This document shows, piece by piece, positions 27,653-37,478 of a stretch of 55,301 nt of DNA (position 1 is the stretch's first letter; each line of letters begins with the position of its first letter). Source of the stretch: DAIOFH01 sp036745875 (lineage in GTDB: Bacteria > Planctomycetota > SZUA-567); contig DAIOFH010000004.1 of NCBI GenBank assembly GCA_036745875.1, positions 1 to 55,301 of the forward strand, given 5' to 3'. Made by a program: the position numbers and the translations under genes. The notes beneath the pieces are model-generated. The model ran no database searches, had not been told where the DNA came from, and saw only the letters and a program-made list of their open reading frames with translations.

Positions 27653-30600
27653 ATGCCGGAAGCGGATGACGACGCCCTCACCGATACCGGTTTTGAAGAG
27701 CTCGGCTCGGCCGTAGGCGAACCCCGGCCCGGCAATGACCTGCCGGACGACACCGCAGACGGCGAAGATGCTGAAAACAACCAGGCCCCCGCCGACCCGA
27801 CCGAAACGACCGGCCTCGCGGAGGAGGATTTCGCCGAACAAGTGAATGGCGAGGACGGCGAGCCGGGAGACGACTCCGAGGACGAAGGCGGGGTAGAGCT
27901 CCCCCCTATCGGCCCGGGAAAAATCCGCCGCGCCATCAACTGGCTGTTCCACTGGCATCCCCTTCTTTTCCTCGGCGCGGCCCTTGTCCTTCTGGCGGTA
28001 GCCTGGCGGGTCTATCCGGAGCCTGAACAACAATACATCCCGCCTGCGGAAGGGCTGTACCGCGAGGGCCTTGACCGGCTCTACCGCGTCATGAACCCCG
28101 ACCTTTCCCTGCGCGCCGCGGCGCCCCTCGACGAAGCGCTCGCCGCCAGGAACGCCTTCCTCAACCTGTTTATTTTCCATCGCGGCGACCTGGCGAAATA
28201 TCCGGAATTCATAAATCCCTACATGCTTCTTGCCGAAGCGAATTACCACATCGCGGAACTCGCGCCGGAACTCGCCGACAAACACTTCGCCGATGCCCAG
28301 GAATCATACAGGGAAGCGCTCGCCTGGGAACGCCGCGAAGACGATCCGCACAATCTCGCCCTGTACATCAAGCACAATTACCTCGACCCTTCCTCCCGGA
28401 TTCCGGACGATTCGGCAATCACCGAGCTTCTCGGCTATTTCGAGGAAAACGAGGACATAATCGCCGAACGCCGGCAAAACCGGGAAAATTACATACAGTT
28501 CCGCCAGGCCGAAGCCGACATCCGCCTCGGCCATCCCGACGCCGCCCTGCCGATTCTCGAACGAACGGCACGGGAAGAACGCGCCAGCAGGCGCGACATG
28601 CTCAGGAGCATCCTGGCGGGCGATTCGTCCCCCGCCGGCATTTCAAACCGCGCCTTCGAACTCGGACCCGACGAATACAAGCGCCTGCCGCTTCTTCTCG
28701 CGCTGGCCTATGACAAACTCGGCCGCGTCGAAAACGCCAGGACCGAATACCGCACCTACCTTGCGGAGGATCGCGGCGGCAGGGACAAGATTTTCGTGCT
28801 TTCCCGCCTGGCCCGCATTTCGCTCGAGGACGGCAACATCTATGCGCCCATCGATCCCGCCCAGGCGCGGGAATCCCTGACCGCCGCCGCCGAGTTCTAC
28901 GACCAGATCGCCGCTTCCCCCGACAGCACCGGCGCCGAACGCGACGACGCCATACTCGGTTCGGCCAAGGCCTATTCGGCCCTCGCCAAGCTGGCCCCGC
29001 AAACGGGAAAAACCGTCATCGATGAAATTGCCGACATCGGAACCACCGTCCGTTCCTGGTTGGAAGGCTTTTCCGGCCAAACCCTGCCGACACGGGCGCT
29101 GGCGTTGCCGTCCGCCCTCGGAGCCGCCATGGCGAAGACGGAAAACATCGTTCCCGGACCGTTCGCCCTGCCGTCCATCACCGTCGGGGAAACTGCCGCT
29201 ATGGCCGATGGCGAACTGGAAACGCCGTACTCGATGCGCCGGGCGCTCCTGGAATCCGCGATCCAGCGTTACGACCGCATCGCCGAAGCGAACCCGGGAA
29301 CGGATCTCGCCAACCGCGCCGCCGTCACCGCCGCGCGGGAAAGCCGCGCCATGGGCTTTGTCGCCGATTCGGAACGGCGTTTCAAACGGCTCATGGACCC
29401 GCTCCTCAGTCCCGACGTCAACCTCGCAGCCCGTCTCGGCCTTGCCGCGATCGCCCTTGACCGGGGCGACCTCCGCGAGGCGGATCTCCTGGTGATGGGC
29501 GGACGCTCCCACCCCATGCCGCTATGGCTGGTCCGGGACGATACGAACTGGCAATCCCTCGCCGCCAGGCTCGGCAATCCGTCAAACAGGAACGAAACGA
29601 ACGCCTGGCTCCGGGTCTGGGAGACGATCAACCAGGAGGGCAAGGACATCGCCAGCTATGTCGCCAGCGGCAGAAGCCTCGACCCGATCCAGGAAAGCAG
29701 GTTCCTCAAGGCGATGAATTTCCTTTTGCGGCAGCGCGGTTTCTACAAGCCGGAATATTTCAGCGAAATCGACGTCAACCCGCACCTCGCCTATCTCCTG
29801 GGGAAAAACATCGAGCTTCTTACCGAAGACGAGATCGTCTGGAGGAACCGGCTCCTTCTCGAAGCCGCCTGGTCCTACGACCTGGCGCAAAGAGGTTCGA
29901 GGGAAAACCGTATCTTCACGCCCTTCCCGCCCGCTTCCGAACTCGACCCCGCCGGCTTGACTCCCCCGTCCGACGTCGCCGATCTCACCATTCGCCTGGC
30001 TCGTGGCTGGTCCGCCAGCGCAGAAGGGATATCCGACCTGGCGGAAAAGTACCGTCGTCTCGTCGCCAGCGCGGACGCCTACCAGGCCGCTGTGGAGCAA
30101 TACCGCGCCGACCCCGGCATCCTGCTGCCGGAACTCGCGCAGGTCTACGAAAACCAGGCCGAAACGCGCGAAGGGCAGAACCGGCATGACGACGCCCTCG
30201 ACCTTACGGCAAGGGCGGGCAGGACGTATCTTTCCGTGTCGTCCCGCGCGCGCGGTTCGCCGCGCGAAATGGATTCTCTCCTGTCCGCGGCGGACGCCTT
30301 TTTCCGCTCCGGCCTTTTGGAACGCACCATCGAGGCGGTCGACCTTTTCATGGACCGCTTCGGCTATACCGCCGCTCCCGGCAGCGAAATCTCCATGTCC
30401 ACCGCGCAGGCCGAAAACCTCATGGGACGCGCCCACTGGTTCCTAGGCGATTATGGACTGGCCAAGGAATCTTTTGTCAGGAACATCAAGCGCCGCACTC
30501 CCGAGCGCTACAAGTCCGTTTATTACGTCGGCCGGGTCATGATGGACGAGGCGGAAACGCCGGGAGGCGACCCAGCCCTCCTCGGCGATATCTCCCGCCC

Positions 30601-31627
30601 CCTCCCCAACCTCGACCGCGACGGCGACCCCGTCATCGAGTCCGCACTCCAGGCATTCAACTTCCTGCGCCAGGAACAGGGCGTCAACCCTATGGCCAGG
30701 GCCTGGCGCTGGAGCACCTTCGACCTGGCGCGGCTCTATTACATCATGGCGGACCAGGCGCGAAGGCAGGGGCTGGCAGAGATCAGCGAGGCGCAGGCCA
30801 ACCTCCAGCCGGGAGAGGAAGCCCCTCCCGTCATCCCGACGTGGCTGGACAAATACGATACCGCCCGTCAATACCTCACGGAAGCGCTCGAACGCTATCC
30901 CCTGCGCACCAACGGCGGCCCCGGCCTGTCCGTCCGCGTCGAGCCGGAAGACTACGCCGACCTCATGGCGGCGCGATTCGAAACGGAATACATGCTTGCC
31001 GCCACCCTTTTACAATTGGCGGAAGGCCGCGTGGACGACTCCGACTCCGCCCTCGCCCGCGCCCATCTTGCCAACCTTTCCGACCCCAGCCGCTATGCCG
31101 AAGCGCTTTTCGACCCGGCCCTCGACAGGTTCCAATTGAATGCGGCGGTCATCCGCGAAGCGGTCCTCGGCGGCACCTGGGACAACGGCACGCCCCTTCC
31201 CCGCACCAGCCTTGGGGACGATGAAGGCCCGACCCATAGTCCGTCGCAGATGCGCGAACTACTGAAAAATTCCATGCTTCTCCTGGCCAGCGAATACTTC
31301 CGCGCAGCGGAAACGGCCCAGGCCGAAAACAGTTCCCAGCCGACAGTGGAAGGGCTTTACCGCCAGGCTTACGACGCCTACCAGGCGATCTACGACCGCT
31401 TCGGCCCGTCATACGGGTCTCAGGCGATGCTGGGGATGGCCGACGTCCTGAGCCGTCTCGGCAATCACGACGCGGCGGCAAACCATTACCGCATGGCTGA
31501 AAACATCGCCCGCATGCAGCCGCAGGGCCTGCGCGCGGACGGGCTCCTGGACATCGGCCCCGATTTCTGGGGACAGCAGGCGGCGTACCGCCTCCAGGAC
31601 CAGGCGAGCGGGTATCGCGTCCCGTAA
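27653..31627 (+). CDS. Very large membrane-anchored TPR-like protein
   Basis: A 1324-residue protein. Residues 1 to about 95 are acidic and low in complexity. One membrane helix lies at about 102-119 (LLFLGAALVLLAVAW), which would place the rest, about 1200 residues, outside the inner membrane. That part is almost entirely alpha-helical, with helix pairs typical of tetratricopeptide repeats (for example LLLALAYDKLGRVENARTEY and the later NHYRMAENIARM). No enzymatic motif is visible. It is most likely an envelope scaffold for protein-protein contacts. The ATG has ACGGAG before it. The two small genes that follow may belong with it. Confidence 0.7.
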   Translation: MPEADDDALTDTGFEELGSAVGEPRPGNDLPDDTADGEDAENNQAPADPTETTGLAEEDFAEQVNGEDGEPGDDSEDEGGVELPPIGPGKIRRAINWLFHWHPLLFLGAALVLLAVAWRVYPEPEQQYIPPAEGLYREGLDRLYRVMNPDLSLRAAAPLDEALAARNAFLNLFIFHRGDLAKYPEFINPYMLLAEANYHIAELAPELADKHFADAQESYREALAWERREDDPHNLALYIKHNYLDPSSRIPDDSAITELLGYFEENEDIIAERRQNRENYIQFRQAEADIRLGHPDAALPILERTAREERASRRDMLRSILAGDSSPAGISNRAFELGPDEYKRLPLLLALAYDKLGRVENARTEYRTYLAEDRGGRDKIFVLSRLARISLEDGNIYAPIDPAQARESLTAAAEFYDQIAASPDSTGAERDDAILGSAKAYSALAKLAPQTGKTVIDEIADIGTTVRSWLEGFSGQTLPTRALALPSALGAAMAKTENIVPGPFALPSITVGETAAMADGELETPYSMRRALLESAIQRYDRIAEANPGTDLANRAAVTAARESRAMGFVADSERRFKRLMDPLLSPDVNLAARLGLAAIALDRGDLREADLLVMGGRSHPMPLWLVRDDTNWQSLAARLGNPSNRNETNAWLRVWETINQEGKDIASYVASGRSLDPIQESRFLKAMNFLLRQRGFYKPEYFSEIDVNPHLAYLLGKNIELLTEDEIVWRNRLLLEAAWSYDLAQRGSRENRIFTPFPPASELDPAGLTPPSDVADLTIRLARGWSASAEGISDLAEKYRRLVASADAYQAAVEQYRADPGILLPELAQVYENQAETREGQNRHDDALDLTARAGRTYLSVSSRARGSPREMDSLLSAADAFFRSGLLERTIEAVDLFMDRFGYTAAPGSEISMSTAQAENLMGRAHWFLGDYGLAKESFVRNIKRRTPERYKSVYYVGRVMMDEAETPGGDPALLGDISRPLPNLDRDGDPVIESALQAFNFLRQEQGVNPMARAWRWSTFDLARLYYIMADQARRQGLAEISEAQANLQPGEEAPPVIPTWLDKYDTARQYLTEALERYPLRTNGGPGLSVRVEPEDYADLMAARFETEYMLAATLLQLAEGRVDDSDSALARAHLANLSDPSRYAEALFDPALDRFQLNAAVIREAVLGGTWDNGTPLPRTSLGDDEGPTHSPSQMRELLKNSMLLLASEYFRAAETAQAENSSQPTVEGLYRQAYDAYQAIYDRFGPSYGSQAMLGMADVLSRLGNHDAAANHYRMAENIARMQPQGLRADGLLDIGPDFWGQQAAYRLQDQASGYRVP

Positions 31628-31719
31628 GCGACAGATTTACGGGAATAAATTGCTCTTAACAGGACACCGTAAATGTTGTATGCTTTAAACTATATATTAT
31701 ACACGAATTGGAGAAATAC

Positions 31720-32190
31720 ATGAGCGCTTCATTAAGTCCCGATGTCTGCGCCAAACAGCTGGCGGAATTGCTTGACAAGCAAACCGAAGTCTGCCAAAAC
31801 ATCAAGATGCTGTCTGAAAAACAGCAGGCTCTGGTCGCCGGCCACAAAGAGGACGATCTGTTGACGCTGCTTTCGGACAAACAGCAGCTTATCGACCAGC
31901 AACAAACGCTGTTCAGCAAGGCGCAGGATCTAAGCAAGACATGGGAAGGGCTGAAAAGCCATGCTTCCCAGGCCATGCAAAAGCGCGTCGAGGATTCCTG
32001 GGAAACGCTCAAAAAAGTCCTCAACGATGTCGTAACCCTTGAAGATGCAAGTCGCGGCATGCTGCAGGACCAAAAAGACAGGGTTTCGAAGGATATCGGC
32101 AAGATCCAGCTCGGCAAGGTTGCGAACAAGGCCTATGGCGGCGGCGTACGCGTCCCGCCCCGCGCCCGCTACAGCGACAAACAAGGATAA
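31720..32190 (+). CDS. FlgN-like helical protein
   Basis: A 156-residue protein of long heptad-bearing helices (LSPDVCAKQLAELLDKQTEV, then KMLSEKQQALVAGHKEDDLL) and a basic C-terminus ending in VRVPPRARYSDKQG. The layout resembles FlgN-type flagellar chaperones, but no other flagellar gene is in the window, so the name is tentative. The ATG at 31720 follows GGAG at six bases. An AT-rich stretch upstream (around 31677-31700, TTGTAT and TATTAT) may be its promoter. Confidence 0.5.
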   Translation: MSASLSPDVCAKQLAELLDKQTEVCQNIKMLSEKQQALVAGHKEDDLLTLLSDKQQLIDQQQTLFSKAQDLSKTWEGLKSHASQAMQKRVEDSWETLKKVLNDVVTLEDASRGMLQDQKDRVSKDIGKIQLGKVANKAYGGGVRVPPRARYSDKQG

Positions 32191-32406
32191 TTGGTAGGCA
32201 ATACGCTAAAAATGGGGTTTGTGGTCCCGGGTGTTCGCGTCTCCCCTCACATGTCGGTTTTGATTCGCGGTTGCTGTGCGGATCGGGGCCGGCTTCCTCG
32301 GCGCGAACGGGTCGGGACTTGATAAACCGCGATTTTTATCGCTTTCCTTTGTGCGATGTTTCATAAGGACGGGAACATGTTTGACAACACGTATCGAGGA
32401 GAAGTC

Positions 32407-32928
32407 ATGAGCCAAAATTCAGAGGGGAGAAGCGACGTCAGGCGGGCAAGTTTCTGGATCAGCCAGATCGTCATCATCGTCGCCACGGTGTGCGGCGTCT
32501 TCCTGGCGGCGAGCCAGGGGTTGAAGCAGGCGATGCAGTTCGACGCCATCAAGTCGCAGCAGAACAACTATTATCTCAGGAAATCGCTGCAAAACGAGCT
32601 TTCGGACAATGTCGGCTATATCCGCGCCTACCAGGACAAGGTCAAGCAGCGCGTGGTCAAACCCGACCTCAAGCTGGAAACGTTCGTCTGGAACAGCATG
32701 ACCTATTCGCCCACATCCCTGGAAACGCCGTCCGACCTCCTTCGGGAGGCGCAGAAATTCTACCACACGGCCAACGATATCATGGCCAACCCGCATTTCA
32801 ACGACGTCAACCGCTCCCAGGCCCTTGGTGAACTCGCGGACCATATCGAACAGGATGTATTGCTGCAATTCGACATGAACACCAACAAGCTTAAAACCGA
32901 GCTTAAGGGAAAAGGGATTGACGTCTGA
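32407..32928 (+). CDS. Single-pass membrane protein, unknown
   Basis: A 173-residue protein with one N-terminal membrane helix (about residues 16-35, WISQIVIIVATVCGVFLAAS). A hydrophilic helical region follows, probably periplasmic, containing KSLQNELSDNVGYIRAYQDKV and a C-terminal DHIEQDVLLQFDMNTNKLK. I do not recognise the family. The ATG at 32407 has GAGGAG nine bases upstream. The next 280 bases are gene-free except for a terminator. Confidence 0.6.
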   Translation: MSQNSEGRSDVRRASFWISQIVIIVATVCGVFLAASQGLKQAMQFDAIKSQQNNYYLRKSLQNELSDNVGYIRAYQDKVKQRVVKPDLKLETFVWNSMTYSPTSLETPSDLLREAQKFYHTANDIMANPHFNDVNRSQALGELADHIEQDVLLQFDMNTNKLKTELKGKGIDV

Positions 32929-33103
32929 AGGCACATTCTTCGGTCAATACTGAAATCTTAAAGCATTTTAAGAAATTCTGTGAAAATAGGATGAGAAGCC
33001 GGAAGGAGCGTTGTGACTTTTCGCCATTACAGCATTCCCTTATGTAACCCATTCTGATTTTTCAGCCTGTGCAGAATTAGCTCCGCCTCTATTATACATT
33101 AAC

Positions 33104-33132
33104 GCAAAAGCCCCGCCTAACGGGGCTTTTGC
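33104..33132. terminator. Bidirectional terminator
   Basis: GCAAAAGCCCCG and CGGGGCTTTTGC form a perfect 12-bp stem around a five-base loop. It lies between the convergent 32928 gene end and the binding-protein gene end at 33213. Confidence 0.85.
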
Positions 33133-33212
33133 GCTTTCTGGGCATTGATAAAATGATGGCTTAATACCAATCCCAAATGAATTTTTCCGGTATAAGGTAG
33201 GATATGCACGCT

Positions 33213-34310
33213 CTAATCCTTCGGCCACTGATCCTTCGGGACATTCCGATAGACATCCTCGAGTTTCTGGAACTTATCCCTCTTGACGATGACTTCGTAC
33301 ATATTTTCCTTGGTGATCGGAATGACATCGACCATGAAGGAGTCAACCATTTTGAAATTGTTATCCAACTGCTGCCAGGAACCAAGTTCCGGATTCACCG
33401 CCGTGAAGGGATCCTTCCCGAGGGCCAGAGCGACGGCCAGCTCGCTGCAGGCCTGATTCAAGCGGGCAATGGGCTTATAGACGGTGACGGTCTGGATGCC
33501 CTCGACGATGCGCTGGCAGGCGGGAAGATCGGCATCCTGTCCGGAAATGGACACCAGTCCGGCCAGTCCCTGCGCCTCGAGCGCCTGCACGGCGCCGCCG
33601 GCGGTGCCGTCGTTGGAGGCGATGACGGCCTGTACATTGTTATTGGCGATGCTCAGGCCATTTTCGCAGTGGCGTAGCGCCTCGTTCGGATCCCAACCGC
33701 TGCACCATTGTTCAAGGACGATGTTGATGTCGCCGCGTTCGATGTAGGGACGAAGAACCTTTTCCTGACCCCTGGCGTAGAGCTGGGCGTTGCTGTCGAA
33801 AGGCGAACCCTTGAGCCATATGTAGTTACCCTTGGGAGTGTTGTCGGTCACGAACTTGGCCTGGACATACCCCACCTTCTCGGAATCGAAGGTAATGTAG
33901 TAGTCGAGATCGCAGTTGATGCTGAGAATGTCGTAGCCAATCACCGGAACGCCCTCTTCATGGGCCATTTCAATAATTGGCTGCACAGCCGCGGAGTCGA
34001 CCGGCTGCAGTATAAGGACGTCGATGTTCTGATTGATGAGATTTTCACTTTGCTTAATCTGGGTGTCGACATTGCCCTCGGCGGATTGCACCAGTATTTC
34101 GAAGCCGTGTTCGGCGGCATACTGCTTAAACATTTCAATTTCCCGCATCCAGCGTTCCCCCGCCAGATGGCCGACAGTGACGCCTATCTTGGCCTTTTTG
34201 ATGTCGGTCTTTTTCTCCCCGGCGTTCGCCTCCTTGACGTTTCCGCACATCGTCAAGCCTGCCGCGAGAATGAATGCAATCGCGAAGACGGTTTTTGCCA
34301 CTCTGCCCAT
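33213..34310 (-). CDS. Periplasmic sugar-binding protein, XylF-like
   Basis: A 365-residue periplasmic binding protein of the ribose/xylose class (cluster B). A signal sequence covers about residues 1-30. The mature protein matches the E. coli xylose-binding protein along its length as I remember it: the ERWMREIEMF stretch, VQSAEGNVDTQIKQSENLI, YITFDSEKVGYVQAKF, WLKGSPFDSNAQL, ASNDGTAGGAVQALEAQGLAG and ISGQDADLPACQRI. It should capture a pentose or related sugar. It is the last gene of the operon, 135 bases after the ABM gene. No cognate ABC ATPase or permease is in the window, so it may serve a transporter encoded elsewhere. Confidence 0.85.
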   Translation of the reverse strand: MGRVAKTVFAIAFILAAGLTMCGNVKEANAGEKKTDIKKAKIGVTVGHLAGERWMREIEMFKQYAAEHGFEILVQSAEGNVDTQIKQSENLINQNIDVLILQPVDSAAVQPIIEMAHEEGVPVIGYDILSINCDLDYYITFDSEKVGYVQAKFVTDNTPKGNYIWLKGSPFDSNAQLYARGQEKVLRPYIERGDINIVLEQWCSGWDPNEALRHCENGLSIANNNVQAVIASNDGTAGGAVQALEAQGLAGLVSISGQDADLPACQRIVEGIQTVTVYKPIARLNQACSELAVALALGKDPFTAVNPELGSWQQLDNNFKMVDSFMVDVIPITKENMYEVIVKRDKFQKLEDVYRNVPKDQWPKD

Positions 34311-34445
34311 ACTGTTCTCCTTTATGAAACAATACCTACCGCTCCGCCTGCGGCCCCTCGGGCCGCCAACGACCGGTGCGGACACAATGCAACCATGGAT
34401 CCGGCTCTTCAGAAAAATAATTACACGGCTGATGCGTTTGCTTGT

Positions 34446-34736
34446 TCAGGGGAAGACGACATGGAAAAACTCCACTGTTTCTTCAGCATCAAACAGCGAG
34501 GAGAACTGAGGGACAATTCGCCTGAAGTGTTCAGCGGCTCCGTGCCTGTCAATCGCCTCCTGATCCTTCCAGTCTTCGATGAAGCAGTGAACGCGGGGAT
34601 CTTTGCCGCTTTGGTTGGATGTATACGCCAAGCAATCCTCTTCAGCCAGAGAAGCCGTTACCAATTCTTTGACCAAGACATGATAGTGTTCGATGTATTC
34701 TTTTTTGATGACCTGTCGGGCGATGATTCGGATCAT
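34446..34736 (-). CDS. ABM-family small protein (YgiN-like)
   Basis: A 96-residue protein with the ferredoxin-like antibiotic-biosynthesis-monooxygenase fold: an N-terminal strand (IRIIARQVIK), a helix, SNQSGKDPRVHCFIEDWKDQEAIDRHGAAEHF and a C-terminal strand. The His of DRHGAAEHF is typical of the YgiN/LsrG group, which includes quinol monooxygenases and an isomerase. In a sugar operon it may act on an oxidised sugar intermediate. The ATG at 34736 has GGAGG eight bases upstream. Confidence 0.75.
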   Translation of the reverse strand: MIRIIARQVIKKEYIEHYHVLVKELVTASLAEEDCLAYTSNQSGKDPRVHCFIEDWKDQEAIDRHGAAEHFRRIVPQFSSLFDAEETVEFFHVVFP

Positions 34737-34767
34737 GCCAATCCTCCTTGCTTCGCTGCGTAAGCGG

Positions 34768-35631
34768 TTATCCAAAAATTTCCGTCAACTTGGGGATATC
34801 CCTATAATATCCGTCGATAAAGTCGCCGCCTTCCGGGCGAAGCGCGTTTTCGAGTGAAATGTAGCCGGAATAATCGTCTCTGCGTAAAGCGTCGGCCAAG
34901 TCGAAGAGGTAAGGCGCCATCATTCCCCTGCCGATGGCGCGGAAATCCACCTCCGATTTTATGGCATCCATCTTCGCGTCCTTTATGTGAATATGTCCGA
35001 TCACTTCACGGATGCTTTCATAGACCTCGACGGTGGGAAATTCATGATAATAAATGGCGTTGCAGGGATCCCACAGCAGCTTAATCCTTCTTGAACCCAG
35101 TTCGTCAATCATTTTTCGGCTCAAAAAAGCGGAGGTGATCATGGCATTGAATCCATTTTCGACCACCACGTCTATGCCTTCATCTTCAGCCAATTGAGCG
35201 ATCGGTTCGAAAAGCTTTATGAATTTTACCCATGATTTGTTGCCGCCCGCATTCCAGACGTCCGCACCGTGAAAACCCCAGGTGACAATTGCCTTGGTGA
35301 ACACCATCGAACGAACCATACCGGCACCGAGAACTTTGGCCTGCGCGATGCCGTTTTTAAGAAGAGCCATATGGCTGGCGTAAATCCCGTCCTCCACCTC
35401 CACCGCATTCACGGCCACGCCGGCAAAAGCGTGGGTGGTGACTATAACCGGCGTAATATCGTACTGATCGACGAGGCGTTTCCATTCCTTCGCATCTTCA
35501 ACCGTCAGACACTCAACTGGTGTTTTATTGACGTTCTGAATCTCGATGTATTTGACGCCGGTTTCCTTCAGAACCCTGCAGCAAGTTTCGAAGTCGCTAC
35601 TGATGCCGTTATTGATCGCCGCGATTTTCAC
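34768..35631 (-). CDS. Sugar phosphate isomerase/epimerase (TIM barrel)
   Basis: A 287-residue protein of the xylose isomerase-like TIM-barrel family (AP endonuclease 2 fold). Metal-binding positions are visible as DVVVENG (Glu), LLWDPCNAIYY (Asp), GHIHIKDAK (His and Asp) and ISLENALRPEG (Glu). Family members isomerise or epimerise sugars, inositols or keto-sugars using a divalent metal. It starts with GTG. It is the third gene of a minus-strand operon, 30 bases after the Gfo/Idh gene, and is distinct from the other isomerase at the operon start. Confidence 0.82.
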   Translation of the reverse strand: MKIAAINNGISSDFETCCRVLKETGVKYIEIQNVNKTPVECLTVEDAKEWKRLVDQYDITPVIVTTHAFAGVAVNAVEVEDGIYASHMALLKNGIAQAKVLGAGMVRSMVFTKAIVTWGFHGADVWNAGGNKSWVKFIKLFEPIAQLAEDEGIDVVVENGFNAMITSAFLSRKMIDELGSRRIKLLWDPCNAIYYHEFPTVEVYESIREVIGHIHIKDAKMDAIKSEVDFRAIGRGMMAPYLFDLADALRRDDYSGYISLENALRPEGGDFIDGYYRDIPKLTEIFG

Positions 35632-35661
35632 GATGACGCCCTTTTCGAATGATGACGAATT

Positions 35662-36672
35662 CTACCGGAGTGCGATGCTGCGGCCGCTTTTCGCGGATTC
35701 CAGCATGGCATGAGAAGCCTTTAGAGTGCCGAGGGCATATTCGCCTGTGGATTCGCAGGAAATGCCCTTTTCAATGCACTCGATGAAATGCCGGTTTTCG
35801 TTGTAATAGGAAGGACAGCCGACGAATTTGTAGATATCTCCGAGCATGGTGACTTCTTCGTGTTCCATTGCATCGGTCCTGATGCGAAACTCGGTGAAGT
35901 CGAAGTTGTCGGAGCCGTAAATGAGCGCCGTTCCTTTGCTGCCGATGATGCCGCGCATACTGTACTTAAGGTGCGACGACCAGCTGGCGTGTATCAGTCC
36001 CGTTGCCCCATTGCCGAAGGTAAGCATGGCATTCACGTTATTGTCGAATTGGGGCACCCCCTCTATGGTGGCCCGCACGTCCGCAAGTACGGAAGATGGG
36101 CACCCGGCAATCTGGAAAAGCATATCGAGGTCGTGCGAGAGGGATTCTATTGTCATTCCGCATGCCAGCGCGGGATTGGTGCGCCAGGTGTCTTTTGAGG
36201 TGCCGGCGGACATGCCGAGCTTTCCCAGACGATATACGAACACATTGGTCAGCCCGCCCAAAGCCCCCGATCGATAGGTCTTCTCCAACATCCGGAAGCC
36301 TTCCCGAAAACGGTGATTGAATCCAACCATGAGGAGAACCCCGTGTTTAGCCGCCAGATCCACCAGCGTTTCGGCGTCCTCCACCGTAATGGCCATGGGT
36401 TTTTCACTGAAAACGTGTTTTCCCGCCGCCATGGCCTTCTCGGCGTATGGGATTCTGAAAGAAGGCGGGGTGCACAAATGCACCGCGTCCACTTCGTCAA
36501 GAACATCCTCGAGTTTGCTTATGGGTTTGGATCCGCAGGCGGAGGCCAATTTCACGGCATTTTCAGGCACGATGTCATAGACGCCGGCAATTTGCGCTCC
36601 CAACTTCACCAGGGCGTCCGCGTGGCAATAGGCAATTGCCCCTGTTCCAACGATTGCGGTCTTCAGAGTCAT
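35662..36672 (-). CDS. Gfo/Idh/MocA-family oxidoreductase
   Basis: A 336-residue NAD(P)-dependent dehydrogenase. The N-terminal Rossmann fold begins TAIVGTGAIAYCHADAL. The family motif EKPMAIT, with the catalytic Lys, is at about residue 93, and the C-terminal alpha/beta substrate domain is complete. Members oxidise or reduce sugars and cyclitols at a hydroxyl. The operon of this enzyme with two isomerase-fold proteins resembles inositol- and keto-sugar-converting gene sets. The exact substrate is not readable. The ATG has AGAGGG about seven bases upstream; the gap to the preceding gene is 26 bases. Confidence 0.85.
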   Translation of the reverse strand: MTLKTAIVGTGAIAYCHADALVKLGAQIAGVYDIVPENAVKLASACGSKPISKLEDVLDEVDAVHLCTPPSFRIPYAEKAMAAGKHVFSEKPMAITVEDAETLVDLAAKHGVLLMVGFNHRFREGFRMLEKTYRSGALGGLTNVFVYRLGKLGMSAGTSKDTWRTNPALACGMTIESLSHDLDMLFQIAGCPSSVLADVRATIEGVPQFDNNVNAMLTFGNGATGLIHASWSSHLKYSMRGIIGSKGTALIYGSDNFDFTEFRIRTDAMEHEEVTMLGDIYKFVGCPSYYNENRHFIECIEKGISCESTGEYALGTLKASHAMLESAKSGRSIALR

Positions 36673-36698
36673 ATCGATCCCTCTTATGAGATGAGTCG

Positions 36699-37478
36699 CT
36701 AAAATGTGCGAAGAAGGCGGATGGATTCATCGGAAGAAACCGATGGAACCAGTTCGAACCCCAAGACGCCGTCATAACCAATGTCCAGCAAGGTTTTTTT
36801 GATGCGGTCAAAATTCACTTCTCCGGTGCCTGGTTCATGTCGTTCGGGAGTATCGCCTATATGGACATATCCGATGACGTCCCGATATTCCATGATGGTG
36901 CGCACCAGGTTGCCCTCCATTTGTTGCATGTGCCAGATGTCATAAAGGATTTTGAAATTCGTCGAGCCTATTACCCTGGCGAGATCGCCGCTCTGCCGCG
37001 TCTGTGTAAAGAAGTAGTTTGGAACGCTTATATTGTTCACCGCTTCCAGAACCAGCGTCACTCCCGCCCTTTCAGCCAATACGGCGCACTCGCTAAAAGT
37101 CCGGGTCATAGCGGCGATTTTTTTGACCAGGGATATGTCACGGCCGTTGTTGAACACAACGCCCTTGTCCATACCGTTTGAATGCACGACGATGTTTTCG
37201 CAGCCCAGTTTTACCGCGACATCTATCGACTGCCCGAGATAATCGACATATCGCTCTCGTTCCTCGATAATGAAAGGAGTAAAACGGAAATCGCCGGAGA
37301 TGCTCGCTATCGTCAGATTGAGGGATTTACAGAGCGATGCGATTCGGGGAATATCCTTGTCGTACCAGTTCCAGAACTCCACATAGGAAAATCCCGCTGC
37401 GGCAACGCATTCGAAACGTTCGTAAAAATCGACCTCCAGGAAAATCTTCTCAATACATATCGACTTCTTCATTTCCAT
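36699..37478 (-). CDS. Sugar phosphate isomerase/epimerase, first gene of the operon
   Basis: A 259-residue TIM-barrel protein of the same broad fold, closest in pattern to hydroxypyruvate isomerase or IolE-like proteins. Visible are the start FYERFECVAAAGFSYVEFWNW, VLEAVNN with a metal-ligand Glu, ILYDIWHMQQMEG with Asp and His, GYVHIGDTPERHEPGTGEV, and GFELVPS with a final Glu. GHEPGTGEV-like segments are typical of hydroxypyruvate isomerase relatives. It heads the operon and has two LacI-type operators upstream at 37717 and 37769, so it is probably repressed by the neighbouring LacI protein. Confidence 0.8.
   Translation of the reverse strand: MEMKKSICIEKIFLEVDFYERFECVAAAGFSYVEFWNWYDKDIPRIASLCKSLNLTIASISGDFRFTPFIIEERERYVDYLGQSIDVAVKLGCENIVVHSNGMDKGVVFNNGRDISLVKKIAAMTRTFSECAVLAERAGVTLVLEAVNNISVPNYFFTQTRQSGDLARVIGSTNFKILYDIWHMQQMEGNLVRTIMEYRDVIGYVHIGDTPERHEPGTGEVNFDRIKKTLLDIGYDGVLGFELVPSVSSDESIRLLRTF

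Noticed and set aside
31720..32190. Evidence for a flagellar gene cluster
   Set aside because: Only a weak FlgN-like helix pattern; no other flagellar gene is found nearby.
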